A stretch of DNA of 64,000 bases, from contig NZ_JAJUWS010000001.1 in NCBI RefSeq assembly GCF_021390475.1, positions 1-64,000 of the forward strand, in the 5' to 3' direction. Shown here piece after piece: positions 1-8,818 of the stretch; positions within the stretch are counted from its first letter, which is position 1; each line of letters begins with the position of its first letter. The notes beneath the pieces are model-generated. The model saw only the letters and a list, made by a program, of their open reading frames with translations. It was not told the DNA's origin and ran no database searches. The position numbers were made by a program, and so were the translations under genes. The stretch comes from Streptomyces sp. ST2-7A. Lineage in GTDB: Bacteria; Actinomycetota; Actinomycetes; Streptomycetales; Streptomycetaceae.

Positions 1-31
1 GCCCCGCCCCGTCCGGGCCGGCGGTCCCCCC

Positions 32-823
32 TCAGGCCACCAGTTCCCCGAAGCACAGGTCCCGGTCCCGACCGGGGCCGAGCGTGCGGTCCTCGCGCAG
101 CCGGCGCAGGGTGCGCCAGATGCTGCTCTTGACCGTGCCGACGCTGATGTTCAGGGTGTCGGCGATCTCCGGGTCGGTGCGGCCCTCGTAGTAGCGCAGG
201 ACGAGCATGGTGCGCTGCTGTTCGGGCAGCCGGGCGAGCGCCTGCCACAGGACGGTCCGCAGCTCGGTGCCGCGCATGGTGTCCTGCTCGCCGGGCTCCT
301 CCGGCAGTTCCTCGGTCGGGTACTCGTTGAGCTTGCGGCGCCGCCAGGCACTGATGTGCAGGTTGGTCATGGTGCGGCGGAGGTAGCCGCCGACCGCGCC
401 CTTGTCGCTGATCCGGTCCCAGGCCCGGTAGGTGGACAGCAGCGCGCTCTGCAGCAGGTCCTCCGCCTCGTGGCGGTCACCGGTGAGGTGGTAGGCGGCG
501 GCGTAGAGCGAGGATCGGCGTTCCCTCACGTAGGCGGTGAACTCCGCCTCCGCGTCCCCGGAACACCATTCCCCCGTGCGACCCCCCGTGATCGCCCCGC
601 TCGTGCCGCCGCCTTCCCCCGCACGCCCCCCTGAACCGCCCGACGACCCGGCGCCCGTCTCCCCCGAAGCGAGCGTCAGATGTGTCGGGCGGGGGTGCCC
701 GGCGACGCGACGGCCCCCCGGCCGTCCCGTCGATCCGGACGTCCCCTCACACCGTCCGATGCCGCGCGGGGTGTGCGGGCGCGACGCGTCGACTGCGGTG
801 GTGGTGCGGTGCAGTGCGTTCAT
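32..823 (-). CDS. sigQ: ECF-type RNA polymerase sigma factor, SigQ-like
   Basis: Group 4 (ECF, SigE-family) sigma factor that would direct core RNA polymerase to a small promoter set. Sigma-2 covers about residues 92-165 (EAEFTAYVRERRSSLYAAA through the RRTMTNLHISAWRRR region) and sigma-4 about 187-243 (LPEQQRTMLVLRYYEG, then an HTH around DPEIADTLNISVGTVKSS). The first ~85 residues are Gly/Ser/Thr-rich with no recognisable domain. The start is supported by a strong GAGGGGGAG Shine-Dalgarno four bases upstream of the ATG, so this leader may really be translated. It diverges from a two-component operon matching afsQ1-afsQ2; in S. coelicolor sigQ occupies the same position and is a direct AfsQ1 target. 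The name rests on synteny plus family; other SigE-family members cannot be fully excluded. Confidence 0.88.
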   Translation of the reverse strand: MNALHRTTTAVDASRPHTPRGIGRCEGTSGSTGRPGGRRVAGHPRPTHLTLASGETGAGSSGGSGGRAGEGGGTSGAITGGRTGEWCSGDAEAEFTAYVRERRSSLYAAAYHLTGDRHEAEDLLQSALLSTYRAWDRISDKGAVGGYLRRTMTNLHISAWRRRKLNEYPTEELPEEPGEQDTMRGTELRTVLWQALARLPEQQRTMLVLRYYEGRTDPEIADTLNISVGTVKSSIWRTLRRLREDRTLGPGRDRDLCFGELVA

Positions 824-907
824 CGCGCTCCCCCTCGTGGTGCGGACCGGTGTTCGTTCGATGGGGAATACATTGCCGGGCCAGTTTCATCGGGCGGTCC
901 GCCGTCT

Positions 908-923
908 GTCACAGCGGTGTCAC
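908..923. promoter_or_regulatory. AfsQ1-type binding site GTCAC-N6-GTCAC
   Basis: GTCAC AGCGGT GTCAC is an exact match to the direct-repeat consensus GTnAC-n6-GTnAC published for AfsQ1 of S. coelicolor. It lies in the divergent sigQ-afsQ1 spacer, 85 bp from the sigQ start and 160 bp from the afsQ1 start, where it could control either promoter. Confidence 0.75.
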
Positions 924-1082
924 AGCGCACGTGTGTGCGGCCGGGTGCCGATCCGGGCACGGCACCGGTCCGCACTCATCGCCCCCGATCGGCCGATGTT
1001 CACCGGCTCTTCCCGGGTTTCCCGGCGGAACCCGGCGCCGGCCGGTCGAACTCCGACACGCCCATGGGACACAATGACCGGC

Positions 1083-1760
1083 GTGGCTTTCCTGTTGCTG
1101 ATCGAGGACGACGAGGCGGTGCGCACCGCCCTGGAGATGGGGCTGACCCGCCAGGGTCACCGGGTGATCACCGCCCCCAGCGGTGAGGAGGGTCTGAAGT
1201 TGCTGCGCGAGCAGCGACCGGACCTCATCGTGTTGGACGTCATGCTGCCCGGCATCGACGGCTTCGAGGTGTGCCGCCGCATCCGCCGCACCGATCAGCT
1301 GCCGATCATCCTGTTGACCGCCCGCAGCGACGACATCGACGTCGTGGTGGGCCTGGAGTCCGGCGCCGACGACTACGTGGTCAAGCCGGTGCAGGGCAGG
1401 GTCCTGGACGCCCGCGTCCGGGCCGTGATGCGGCGCGGCGAACGGGAGGCGAACGACGCCGCGACCTTCGGCGCCGTCGTCATCGACCGGGCCGCGATGA
1501 CCGTCACGAAGAACGGCGAGGACCTCCAGCTCACCCCGACGGAGCTGCGACTGCTGTTGGAGCTGAGCCGGCGTCCCGGCCAGGCGCTCTCCCGCCAGCA
1601 GCTGCTGCGTCTGGTGTGGGAGCACGACTACCTCGGGGACTCCCGGCTGGTGGACGCCTGCGTGCAGCGGCTGCGGGCGAAGGTGGAGGACGTGCCGTCC
1701 TCCCCGAAACTGATCCGCACGGTGCGGGGCGTCGGCTATCGGCTGGACTCGCCGCAGTGA
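1083..1760 (+). CDS. afsQ1: OmpR/PhoB-family response regulator AfsQ1
   Basis: DNA-binding response regulator of the AfsQ1/AfsQ2 system, which in S. coelicolor controls antibiotic genes, nitrogen metabolism and sigQ. The receiver domain is residues 1-115 with acidic pocket IEDD, phospho-acceptor D52 in LIVLDVMLPGIDG, conserved T in ILLTAR and K in YVVKPV. The C-terminal winged helix (about 130-223) contains LTPTELRLLLELSRRPGQ and VRGVGYRL. The GTG start gives 225 residues and puts the acceptor at D52, as in AfsQ1; an ATG three codons upstream (position 1074) is the alternative. It is followed by afsQ2 after about 100 bp. Confidence 0.95.
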   Translation: MAFLLLIEDDEAVRTALEMGLTRQGHRVITAPSGEEGLKLLREQRPDLIVLDVMLPGIDGFEVCRRIRRTDQLPIILLTARSDDIDVVVGLESGADDYVVKPVQGRVLDARVRAVMRRGEREANDAATFGAVVIDRAAMTVTKNGEDLQLTPTELRLLLELSRRPGQALSRQQLLRLVWEHDYLGDSRLVDACVQRLRAKVEDVPSSPKLIRTVRGVGYRLDSPQ

Positions 1761-1863
1761 ACGGGCCGGCGGGGCAGTCGTCCCGCCGGACGGAGGGGAC
1801 CGGCCGGAACCGGCCGTCGGAGCCCGGCGGCCGGTGCGGCGGCGAACGGGGTGAACGGGGCAC

Positions 1864-3903
1864 GTGGTGGAGCACGACACGGAGGACGACGGCCGGCGGG
1901 TCGCCCGCGACAACGCCCGGGACCCCGGGAGGAGCGGGGAGACGGACGACACCGGTGGCACCGGCGGGCCGGCCGGCGATCCGTCTCCCGCCACCGAACC
2001 CGCTGTCGAACCCGAGGGGGAGGGCACCGCGTCGCGACGCCGGTGGTTCCCCGGTCGCCTTTCCAGCCTGCGCTTCCGGCTGATCACCGTCTTCGCCCTG
2101 GTGGCGCTCACCACCGCCGTGTCGGTCTCCGGCATCGCCTACTGGCTGAACCGGGACGCCGTCCTGACCCGGGCGCAGAACTCCGCGCTGGCCGACTTCC
2201 GCAAGTCGCTGGGCGACCGGGCGGGCGCCCTGCCCGAGTCCCCCACCTGCGATGTCCTGCGGACCTCCGCCGCCGAGATGGCCGGCGACTCCCCCGGTTA
2301 CCAGGTGGTGCTGGTACTGGAGGGGGACGAGACCTCCGACGGGGAGCGCTGCGTGGAGGAGTCCGACCCCCGCCTGTTCACCATGGACATGGTGCCGGCC
2401 TCGTTGATCGAGGCCGTGCACACCGAGCGCGCCGACACCGCCGGCCCGTCGGGGGCCGGGAGCCCGACGGGCCCCGGGGCCGCGACGGGCGACACCGTCG
2501 GGGAGGACCCCAGCCACCACCTGTACTGGCAACGGGTGGTCCACGACGGCGACCCGTACCTGGTGGCCGGGGCCCGGGTCATGGAGGACGGCCCCACCGG
2601 CTACATGCTCTCCTCGCTGGCCCCCGAGCGCGACGACCTGAACTCGCTGGCCTGGTCCCTGGGGATCGCCACCGCCCTGGCCCTGATCGGTTCGGTACTG
2701 CTCGCGCAGGCCGCGGCGGGCACCGTGCTGCGTCCCGTGCAGCGGCTCAACAGCGCGGCGCGCAAGCTGGGAGAGGGACGGTTGAGCACCCGGCTGCCGG
2801 TGAGCGGCACGGACGAGCTGGCGGAGCTGACCCACACCTTCAACGGCACCGCCCGGGCGCTGGAGGAGCGGGTGGCCGACCTGCGCGCCCGGGAGGCGGC
2901 CAGTCGCCGGTTCGTGGCCGACATGTCGCACGAGCTGCGGACCCCGATGACCGCGATCACCGCCGTGAGCGAGGTGCTCGAGGACGAGGTGGACAACCTC
3001 GATCCGATGATCGCGCCCGCCGTGCAACTGGTGGTGAGCGAGACCCGTCGGCTCAACGACCTGGTGGAGAACCTGATGGAGGTCACCCGCTTCGACGCGG
3101 GAACCGCCCGGATGGTGCTGGACGACGTGGACATCGCCGATCAGGTGACCGCCTGTGTCGACGCCCGCGCCTGGCTGGACGCGGTCGACCTGCGGGCCGA
3201 GCGCGGGGTGACCGCGAGGCTGGATCCGCGCCGGCTGGACGTGATCCTGGCCAACCTCATCGGCAACGCCCTCAAGCACGGGGGCTCGCCGGTGCGGGTC
3301 ACCGTCCGGGAGGAGAGCGGCTGCGCCCGGCCCGTCGAGGCGGTGGAGCCGGGCGCCGACGAGTCCCCGGCGGGCCCCGTGACCGGGCCCCCGGACGGGA
3401 CCACCGGAACCGGCGCCGGGACCGGTCTCGGGGCGGGGGCGGCGGGCGTGCCGGCCCCGCGCGACGGCCGGCGGGCCGAACGCCCCGGCCGCCGGGGCGG
3501 CCCCGCCGACGTGGTGGTCATAGAGGTCGCGGACCACGGGCCCGGCATCCCCGAGGAGGTGCTGCCGCACGTCTTCGACCGCTTCTACAAGGCCAGCGCC
3601 TCGCGCCCGCGCTCGGAGGGCAGCGGGCTGGGGCTGTCGATCGCGCTGGAGAACGCCCATCTGCACGGCGGTCGGATCAGCGCCGCCAACCACCCGGAGG
3701 GCGGCGCGGTCTTCACGCTGAGGCTGCCCCGTCGGCCCCTGCCGCCGGTCGACGAGCGTTCGGTCGGGGGCGGGGGCGCGGTGCCCGCCCCCCGGCGGGC
3801 ACCGGGATCCGGTGAGGGGTCCGGCGCGTCGAACGCTGCGGGGGCGTCGGAGACCGGGACCCCGGGTGGCGCCGGGGGCGAACACGCGGAGAGGGACGGC
3901 TGA
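1864..3903 (+). CDS. afsQ2: Sensor histidine kinase AfsQ2
   Basis: Membrane histidine kinase partner of AfsQ1. A Gly/Asp-rich cytoplasmic leader (1-65) precedes TM1 (about 69-93), an extracytoplasmic sensor domain (about 95-262), TM2 (about 265-286), HAMP (287-338) and a HisKA domain with H356 in DMSHELRTPMTA. The ATPase domain has an N box (ANLIGNALKHGG, ~462), a D box (ADHGPGIPEE, ~557), an F box (VFDRFYKAS) and a G2 box (GSGLGLSI, ~587). An insertion of about 65 residues rich in Pro/Gly/Ala sits between N and D boxes (~482-548), and a disordered tail follows the catalytic core. The GTG start has GGGG upstream. afsQ3 follows with a start only a few bases beyond the stop. Confidence 0.93.
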   Translation: MVEHDTEDDGRRVARDNARDPGRSGETDDTGGTGGPAGDPSPATEPAVEPEGEGTASRRRWFPGRLSSLRFRLITVFALVALTTAVSVSGIAYWLNRDAVLTRAQNSALADFRKSLGDRAGALPESPTCDVLRTSAAEMAGDSPGYQVVLVLEGDETSDGERCVEESDPRLFTMDMVPASLIEAVHTERADTAGPSGAGSPTGPGAATGDTVGEDPSHHLYWQRVVHDGDPYLVAGARVMEDGPTGYMLSSLAPERDDLNSLAWSLGIATALALIGSVLLAQAAAGTVLRPVQRLNSAARKLGEGRLSTRLPVSGTDELAELTHTFNGTARALEERVADLRAREAASRRFVADMSHELRTPMTAITAVSEVLEDEVDNLDPMIAPAVQLVVSETRRLNDLVENLMEVTRFDAGTARMVLDDVDIADQVTACVDARAWLDAVDLRAERGVTARLDPRRLDVILANLIGNALKHGGSPVRVTVREESGCARPVEAVEPGADESPAGPVTGPPDGTTGTGAGTGLGAGAAGVPAPRDGRRAERPGRRGGPADVVVIEVADHGPGIPEEVLPHVFDRFYKASASRPRSEGSGLGLSIALENAHLHGGRISAANHPEGGAVFTLRLPRRPLPPVDERSVGGGGAVPAPRRAPGSGEGSGASNAAGASETGTPGGAGGEHAERDG

Positions 3904-3907
3904 GACC

Positions 3908-4645
3908 ATGCGGATCACCCACCATCGGCGGTCCGGCGGGCGGCGCGCGCGTCCGCGCGGCGCCGGGGCGGCCGGGCTCGCAGCGCTGCTCGCCCTGTCC
4001 ACCGCCGGCTGCGGCATCCGCTCGATGGACGTCCCGGTCGACGCCGGACCGGCCCCGTCCCGGGCTAGTTGTGCCGTGCCGGAGCACTCCGAGGGCGTCG
4101 ACGTCTACCTGGTGTGCGGCTCGCGGGTGGAGTCGGTGCCGCGCGACGTACCCGTTCCGGACCCGGCCCCGCCCGGAGCGGAGGGGTCCGGGGACGCCGG
4201 GAAGCCGACCGATCCGACGGGTTCCCGGGAGGTGTCGGCATCCGAACGGCTGGCGGTGGCGGGTCGACTGCTGCGCGAGTTGCAGTCCGAGCCGCCGGAA
4301 GAGGAGCAGGCGGCGGGGTTCAGCAGCGCCGTGCCGGAGGAGCTGCGGGTCACCGGGCCGTCCGGGAACGACCCCGAGCGGCTGCTGCGGCTGAGCCTGC
4401 ACCCGGACGACCTGCCGGCCTTCGCCCTGGTCCAGATCATCTGTACCTTCGCGCACACCCGTCCCGTCGGGGACGGTACCTCGGTGCTGCTCGGTGGACC
4501 TCCGGACGCGGAGGACCGCGAGGCACGCGGCTACACCTGCGCGAGTTCGCTGCGCAACCGCCCGGAGAACGCCCGGAACGCGGGCACCGAGGTGATCCTG
4601 CCGCCCCCGACGGCCGGGGAGACCGGGGAATCGGCCACGGGCTGA
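3908..4645 (+). CDS. AfsQ3-like lipoprotein
   Basis: Exported lipoprotein of 245 residues. An Arg-rich n-region and a short hydrophobic segment end in the lipobox STAGC, so C35 would be lipidated. The ATG is four bases after the afsQ2 stop with a GGAGAGGGA ribosome-binding sequence inside the afsQ2 end, indicating translational coupling. The mature domain (SERLAVAGRLLRELQSEP, RLSLHPDDLPAFALVQIICTFAH) has no named enzymatic motif. Its conserved position behind afsQ1-afsQ2 matches afsQ3, suggested to modulate the kinase; that role is inferred here. Confidence 0.85.
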   Translation: MRITHHRRSGGRRARPRGAGAAGLAALLALSTAGCGIRSMDVPVDAGPAPSRASCAVPEHSEGVDVYLVCGSRVESVPRDVPVPDPAPPGAEGSGDAGKPTDPTGSREVSASERLAVAGRLLRELQSEPPEEEQAAGFSSAVPEELRVTGPSGNDPERLLRLSLHPDDLPAFALVQIICTFAHTRPVGDGTSVLLGGPPDAEDREARGYTCASSLRNRPENARNAGTEVILPPPTAGETGESATG

Positions 4646-4799
4646 GCGCCCGTCGGGCGCCTCCGCGCAGCCCGGGGCGCCCCGGGGGCCCCGCGGTCCC
4701 CGCGCGCCGGTTTCCCCCGTACGAGTGGATTCCGCCCGCGTGAGGCGGATCACCGTGAATGCGGGGAACCGGTGCCTCCCGCGAGGCGTCATCGCCTCC

Positions 4800-5612
4800 G
4801 TGCAGCGTCAACGGAAAGCGTCCCGGCGCCGGCCGCCCGACGGCCCGGCCGGCTTCGACGCCCCCGGCGACCCGATCGGTTCCCCGGGGGTCCCCCGCTC
4901 CCTGCGCCTGACGGCGGGAGTACTGACGATCGCCTACCTGGCGGTGGTGGCGTGGCTGACGCTGCGACCGGTGGCCGTGACCTGGGTCCCGCCCACCAAC
5001 ACCCGTCCCTTCGCGACGATCGGCGCCGAGTTCCACGAGGGACCGCGCGCGGCCCTGCGCTGCCTCGGGGCCGGCCTGGTGCTCCTCGCCCCGCTGGGTG
5101 TGCTCTTCCCTCTCCTGGGGCGTCGGCTGGGGGGCTCGCCGGTCATCTCCTTCGCCCGGACCGTCTTCGCCGGCGCGATGATCTCCCTGACCCTCGGGCT
5201 GGCCCGGTCCGCGATGCCGAGCCGCCAGGCGGACATCGACGCGCTGATCCTGAGCACGCTGGGCGTGGCGCTGGTGCACCTGCTCTGCTTCGCCCCCCTG
5301 CGCCGGCGGTTCCCGGGCGCGGGCGGGAACCGTGCCCCCCGCGTCGACCCCGACGCCTTCCATCGGGACGAACCGCCGCGCGGCCGGGTGGTGCCCGGCC
5401 CGTTCACCGACGCCCGCTTCACCGACACGCGTTTCACCGACACGCGTTTCGGGGGCATCGCCGACCCGGACGGCGATCCCGAGGAGGGACCGGGCATGAC
5501 GCCGGTGGCGGCACGGCCGGACGGCGGCCACGCCGTCGTCGTCGGCCGGGGCCCCGCCTCCCCCGGACCGGTCCGACCGGTCCGACCGGTCCGACCGGTC
5601 CGACCGGTCTGA
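4800..5612 (+). CDS. VanZ-family membrane protein
   Basis: Integral membrane protein of the VanZ-like family, whose founding member lowers teicoplanin sensitivity; most actinobacterial members have unknown roles. Four hydrophobic segments are visible: LTAGVLTIAYLAVVAWLTL, GAGLVLLAPLGVLFPLL, FARTVFAGAMISLTLGL and LSTLGVALVHLLCF, with the VanZ signature R..DIDALILSTLG in the last loop. The GTG chosen matches where homologues usually begin (VQRQR); in-frame starts back to 4725 would add 25 residues. The C-terminus is repetitive: two FTDTRF units and a terminal run of R-P-V triplets encoded by exact 9-bp repeats. It lies 155 bp after afsQ3 on the same strand. Confidence 0.75.
   Translation: MQRQRKASRRRPPDGPAGFDAPGDPIGSPGVPRSLRLTAGVLTIAYLAVVAWLTLRPVAVTWVPPTNTRPFATIGAEFHEGPRAALRCLGAGLVLLAPLGVLFPLLGRRLGGSPVISFARTVFAGAMISLTLGLARSAMPSRQADIDALILSTLGVALVHLLCFAPLRRRFPGAGGNRAPRVDPDAFHRDEPPRGRVVPGPFTDARFTDTRFTDTRFGGIADPDGDPEEGPGMTPVAARPDGGHAVVVGRGPASPGPVRPVRPVRPVRPV
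5403..5609 (+). repeat. Short tandem repeats in the VanZ-like gene 3' end
   Basis: Two arrays are visible. An 18-bp unit (ttcaccgacacgcgt plus three bases) is repeated near 5403-5450, and a 9-bp unit tccgaccgg occurs four times without change from 5572, running directly into the stop codon. Both keep the reading frame. Confidence 0.85.
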
Positions 5613-5817
5613 CCTGTTCGCGTCCGTTCCCGTGTCCGGATCCGGGGACCCGCGCGACCCGTTCCCCGCCGGCCGACGGCGGACCCGGTCGCGCCGCCCC
5701 TCCACCGCCGTGGGCTTCGCCGTGATCGCCCGCCTCCCGGCCGGGAAGCCGTTCCCGCCCCACGGGAACGGCGCCGGCCCCGGCACCGCCCCCACGGGAA
5801 CGGCGCCGGCCCCGGGG

Positions 5818-6210
5818 TCAGCCGATCGGCAGGCCACCGAGGAGGGAGGGGCTGCTGCCCTGCATCGGAATCCCGCCGAGGCCACCGCTACCGGCGGCGG
5901 GGTTGGACTCCGCCATGTTCTGGGCGGCGCCCTCCATCATCCCCTGGCCCGCACCGTGCTCGGCCGCGCCCTGGACGGCCTCGCCCAGCGCGTACATGCC
6001 GGCGCCCAGGCTGGTGGCCGCGGTGGCCGGGACCATGTCCGCGGCACCGCCGAGGGAGAGGTCCGGTGCCGCGGCCGACAGGCGGTCGAGGGTGGAGCCC
6101 ACGGGGTCCTTCGCCTCCCCGTGGGCGGCGTGGGCCTGGCCTGCGGCGGTGACGGCGATCGCGGCGCCGAGGGCGGCGACGCCGATGGACTGCGCGGTTG
6201 ACTTCTTCAT
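5818..6210 (-). CDS. Small secreted Gly/Ala/Met-rich protein
   Basis: Predicted secreted protein of 130 residues. MKKSTAQS is followed by a hydrophobic stretch (IGVAALGAAIAVTAAG) and an AQAHA cleavage site near residue 31. The mature part is Gly/Ala/Met-rich (LGAGMYALGEAVQGAAEHGAGQGMMEGAAQNMAE), lacks cysteine and ends LLGGLPIG. I recognise no domain; comparable small exported proteins are common in Streptomyces. The ATG has a GGGAAG ribosome-binding site four bases upstream, which excludes the longer in-frame extension. A consensus-like promoter lies 50-80 bp upstream. Confidence 0.72.
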   Translation of the reverse strand: MKKSTAQSIGVAALGAAIAVTAAGQAHAAHGEAKDPVGSTLDRLSAAAPDLSLGGAADMVPATAATSLGAGMYALGEAVQGAAEHGAGQGMMEGAAQNMAESNPAAGSGGLGGIPMQGSSPSLLGGLPIG

Positions 6211-6259
6211 GGGTCTTCCCGTTCTCGTCTCGGGTGAGGGGTCATGTGGCAGCGACCGG

Positions 6260-6288
6260 AAGATATCGGCCCGAGTCGCGCACCGCAA
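6260..6288 (-). promoter_or_regulatory. Vegetative-type promoter of the small secreted protein gene
   Basis: On the minus strand TTGCGG (6288-6283) is separated by exactly 17 bases from TATCTT (6265-6260), a good HrdB-type match. It predicts a ~43-base leader before the ATG. A 17-bp palindrome, gaatgtc-gtg-gacattc at 6329-6345, lies upstream and could be an operator. Confidence 0.6.
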
Positions 6289-6391
6289 AACCGGGAAAAC
6301 ACGAATACCGGCCCCGGGCGGGCCCCGGGAATGTCGTGGACATTCTCCGACAACCGCCGACGGAGCCGGCATCACCGCAGGTGGTACGGGG

Positions 6392-7540
6392 TTACCCGAC
6401 CTTCCCTGCGAACAACCACTCGGATCGCAGCTCGGCGTATCGAGGCTTGATCACGTCGTTGATCATGACCAGACGTTCATTGAAAGGAATGAACGCGGAT
6501 TTCATCGCATTGACGGTGAACCACTGGAGGTCGTCGAGCGTGTAATCGAATGCCCGGGCCAATTCCTCGAACTCACGACTCATCGTCGTCCCACTCATGA
6601 GCCGGTTGTCGGTGTTCACCGTGACCCGGAAACCGAGTCGGCGCAGCAGGCCGATCGGGTGACGTTCGTAGGACTCGGCCGCGCCCGTCTGGAGGTTGGA
6701 GGTCGGACACATCTCCAACGGGACCCGACGGTCGCGCACGTAGGCGGCCAGCCGCCCGAGTCGGGCCCCCTCGGGGGCGGCGGGATCGATCTCGATGTCG
6801 TCGATGATCCGCACGCCGTGCCCCAGGCGGTCGGCGCCGCACCACTGCAGGGCCTGCCAGATGGAGGGCAGCCCGAAGGCCTCGCCGGCGTGGATGGTGA
6901 AGTGGTTGTTCTCCCGCTTGAGGTACTCGAAGGCGTCCAGGTGGGGGGTGGGGGGGTACCCGGCCTCGGCGCCGGCGATGTCGAAGCCGACCACGCCCCC
7001 GTCCCGGTACCGGTTGGCCAGCTCGGCGACCTCCAACGAGCGGGCGGCGTGCCGCATGGCGGTGAGCAGCGCGCCGACCCGGATGCGGCGCCCCTCGCCC
7101 GCCGCCTCCCGCTCGCCCTCGCGGAAGCCGTCGTTGACCGCCTCCACGACCTGTTCCAGGGTCAGCCCGGCGGCCAGGTGCTGCTCGGGGGCGTAGCGGA
7201 TCTCGGCGTAGACGACGCCGTCCGCCGCGAGGTCCAGCACCGCCTCGCGGGCCACCCGCGCCAGGGCGTCGCGGGTCTGCATCACGGCGCAGGTGTGCTC
7301 GAAGGTCTCCAGGTAGCGCTCCAGCGACCCGGAATCGGCGGCCTCCCGGAACCAGCGGCCCAGCGCCTCCGAGTCGTCGGCCGGCACGGGCAGGTTCGCG
7401 TAGCCCTGTTCGGCCGCCAACTCGGCGACGGTGGACGGGCGCAGCCCACCGTCGAGGTGGTCGTGGAGCAGCACCTTCGGGGCCCGCAGGATCTGCTCCG
7501 GGGTGGGGACGCGGGAGGGGGAAGTGGATGGCCGTGTCAT
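6392..7540 (-). CDS. add: Adenosine deaminase
   Basis: Zinc-dependent deaminase converting adenosine or deoxyadenosine to inosine or deoxyinosine in purine salvage; cytoplasmic. Diagnostic motifs are the N-terminal zinc pair HDHLDGG (H26, H28), EIRYAPE, the HAGE catalytic-region motif, LGHGVRI, CPTSN, and NTDN in place of the common TDDP. The 382-residue length fits the family. The ATG sits six bases after a TACAGT -10 element, implying a leaderless transcript, so longer in-frame extensions are unlikely. The promoter carries the CTACGCGCGTAG palindrome shared with the nucleoside transporter genes. Confidence 0.93.
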   Translation of the reverse strand: MTRPSTSPSRVPTPEQILRAPKVLLHDHLDGGLRPSTVAELAAEQGYANLPVPADDSEALGRWFREAADSGSLERYLETFEHTCAVMQTRDALARVAREAVLDLAADGVVYAEIRYAPEQHLAAGLTLEQVVEAVNDGFREGEREAAGEGRRIRVGALLTAMRHAARSLEVAELANRYRDGGVVGFDIAGAEAGYPPTPHLDAFEYLKRENNHFTIHAGEAFGLPSIWQALQWCGADRLGHGVRIIDDIEIDPAAPEGARLGRLAAYVRDRRVPLEMCPTSNLQTGAAESYERHPIGLLRRLGFRVTVNTDNRLMSGTTMSREFEELARAFDYTLDDLQWFTVNAMKSAFIPFNERLVMINDVIKPRYAELRSEWLFAGKVG

Positions 7541-7546
7541 CCCGCG

Positions 7547-7568
7547 ACTGTAACGCCTACGCGCGTAG
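7547..7568 (-). promoter_or_regulatory. add promoter -10 and overlapping nucleoside-operator palindrome
   Basis: TACAGT (7552-7547) lies six bases before the add ATG. The perfect 12-bp palindrome CTACGCGCGTAG is at 7557-7568, just upstream of the -10 where a repressor would block RNA polymerase. The same sequence or a close variant recurs at the two transporter promoters. Confidence 0.65.
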
Positions 7569-7652
7569 ATACGCCATATCCGGCCACGGTGTCCCGCCCG
7601 GGAGGCGAGTGGGCGAGGAGGCGACACCGAAGCCCTCACCCGGCCCCGGCGC

Positions 7653-8732
7653 TCAGTGGGTGTCGGTGAGCAGGTGCCCGCGCCGGCCCAGGAGGAAGTT
7701 CTTGAAGGCCGCCACCGGCCGGGTGTCCGGGCGGCCGGCCATCCAGGCCACACCGATCTCCCGCACCGCGCGCGGTGCGCTCACCGCCAGTTCGCGAACC
7801 CCCGGCCGGGGCAGCGTCGAGGGGGGCAACAGGGCGACACCGAGACCGGCGGCGACCAGCCCGCGCAGGGTCTCCGGCTCCTCGCCCTCGAAGGCGACCC
7901 GGGGGCGGAATCCCGCCCGACCGCACAGGTTTTCGGTGAGGGTGCGCATGCCGTAGCCGCGCTCCAGCATCACGAAGGCCTCCTCGGCGGCCTCCACCAG
8001 CCGCACCCGCCGCCGCCCGGCCAGCCGGTGGCCCTCCGGCACCACCAGGTACAACCGCTGCTCGTCCAGCCGGCGGGCGATCAGATCGGGCCCCTCCGGA
8101 ACCGGCGAGATCAGACACAGGTCCAACTCCCCCTCGCGCATCCGCTCCACCATGTGTTCGCCGTACCCCTGGACCAGTGAGAAGCGCACCCGGGGGTGGT
8201 CGGCGCGGAAGGCGCGGATGAGGCCGGGGACGGTCTCCGGCCCCATCGTGCGCAGGAAACCGAAGGCGACCCGCCCGGCCGCCGGGTCGGCGTCGGTGCG
8301 CACGGTCTCTGCGGCGCGGACGATCTCGGCGAGGGCGCGCTCGGCGTGGCCGGCGAAGGTGCGACCGGCGGGGGTGAGGGCGACGGCCCGTCCGTGCCGG
8401 GCCAGCAGCGCCACGCCCAACTCCCCCTCCAGCCGGGCGATCGAGCGACTGAGGGTGGATTGGGGGACGCCCAGTTCGGCCGCCGCGCGGGTGACGTGCT
8501 CGTGCCGGGCGACCGCCGCGAAGTGGGCGAGGCGGGGCGCGAGCAGGGCCGCCACGTCCTCGCCGGTCTCCGGATCACCCGCGCCGGGCGGGATGGCCGG
8601 CCGTGTCGGGGAGGAGGTCGGGGTGACCTCTCCGGCCCGACCGCCGACGCGACCAGCGCGCCGACCGCCGGACCCCGCCCGGGGCGCGTGGCGTGTTACG
8701 GGGATCTCTTTCCCGTTGCCGATGGGTGTCAC
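7653..8732 (-). CDS. LysR-family transcriptional regulator
   Basis: LysR-type regulator with the HTH near residues 66-120 ([21 protein letters not shown], then [18 protein letters not shown]) and a periplasmic-binding-like effector domain from about 145 ([47 protein letters not shown]). The first ~60 residues are low complexity; an internal GTG near 8555 would give the usual LysR N-terminus, so the annotated start may be too long. It diverges from an MFS transporter gene and most likely controls it. Two TTCATGCAT direct repeats in the spacer are candidate operators. Confidence 0.88.
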   Translation of the reverse strand: MTPIGNGKEIPVTRHAPRAGSGGRRAGRVGGRAGEVTPTSSPTRPAIPPGAGDPETGEDVAALLAPRLAHFAAVARHEHVTRAAAELGVPQSTLSRSIARLEGELGVALLARHGRAVALTPAGRTFAGHAERALAEIVRAAETVRTDADPAAGRVAFGFLRTMGPETVPGLIRAFRADHPRVRFSLVQGYGEHMVERMREGELDLCLISPVPEGPDLIARRLDEQRLYLVVPEGHRLAGRRRVRLVEAAEEAFVMLERGYGMRTLTENLCGRAGFRPRVAFEGEEPETLRGLVAAGLGVALLPPSTLPRPGVRELAVSAPRAVREIGVAWMAGRPDTRPVAAFKNFLLGRRGHLLTDTH

Positions 8733-8750
8733 GGACCGTCCTCACCTGGA

Positions 8751-8789
8751 TTCATGCATCAATGGATCGATCATGACAGTTTCATGCAT
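8751..8789. promoter_or_regulatory. Direct repeats between the LysR and MFS genes
   Basis: TTCATGCAT occurs at 8751-8759 and 8781-8789, spaced exactly 30 bp (about three helical turns), in an unusually AT-rich spacer that also contains GATCGATC. The arrangement suits a LysR tetramer; the effector is unknown. Confidence 0.5.
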
Positions 8790-8812
8790 TGGACGGATGA
8801 AACCCCCCGTTC

Positions 8813-8818
8813 TACTTT
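8813..8818 (+). promoter_or_regulatory. -10 element of a leaderless MFS transcript
   Basis: TACTTT is followed by six bases and then the ATG, predicting transcription starting at or next to the start codon. It lies just downstream of the TTCATGCAT repeats. Confidence 0.5.

Noticed and set aside
1531..4017. An 828-codon open frame antisense to afsQ2 and the end of afsQ1
   Set aside because: Its product is Arg/Gly/Pro/His-rich without domains, a typical opposite-strand shadow in very GC-rich DNA, while the plus strand encodes clear kinase motifs.
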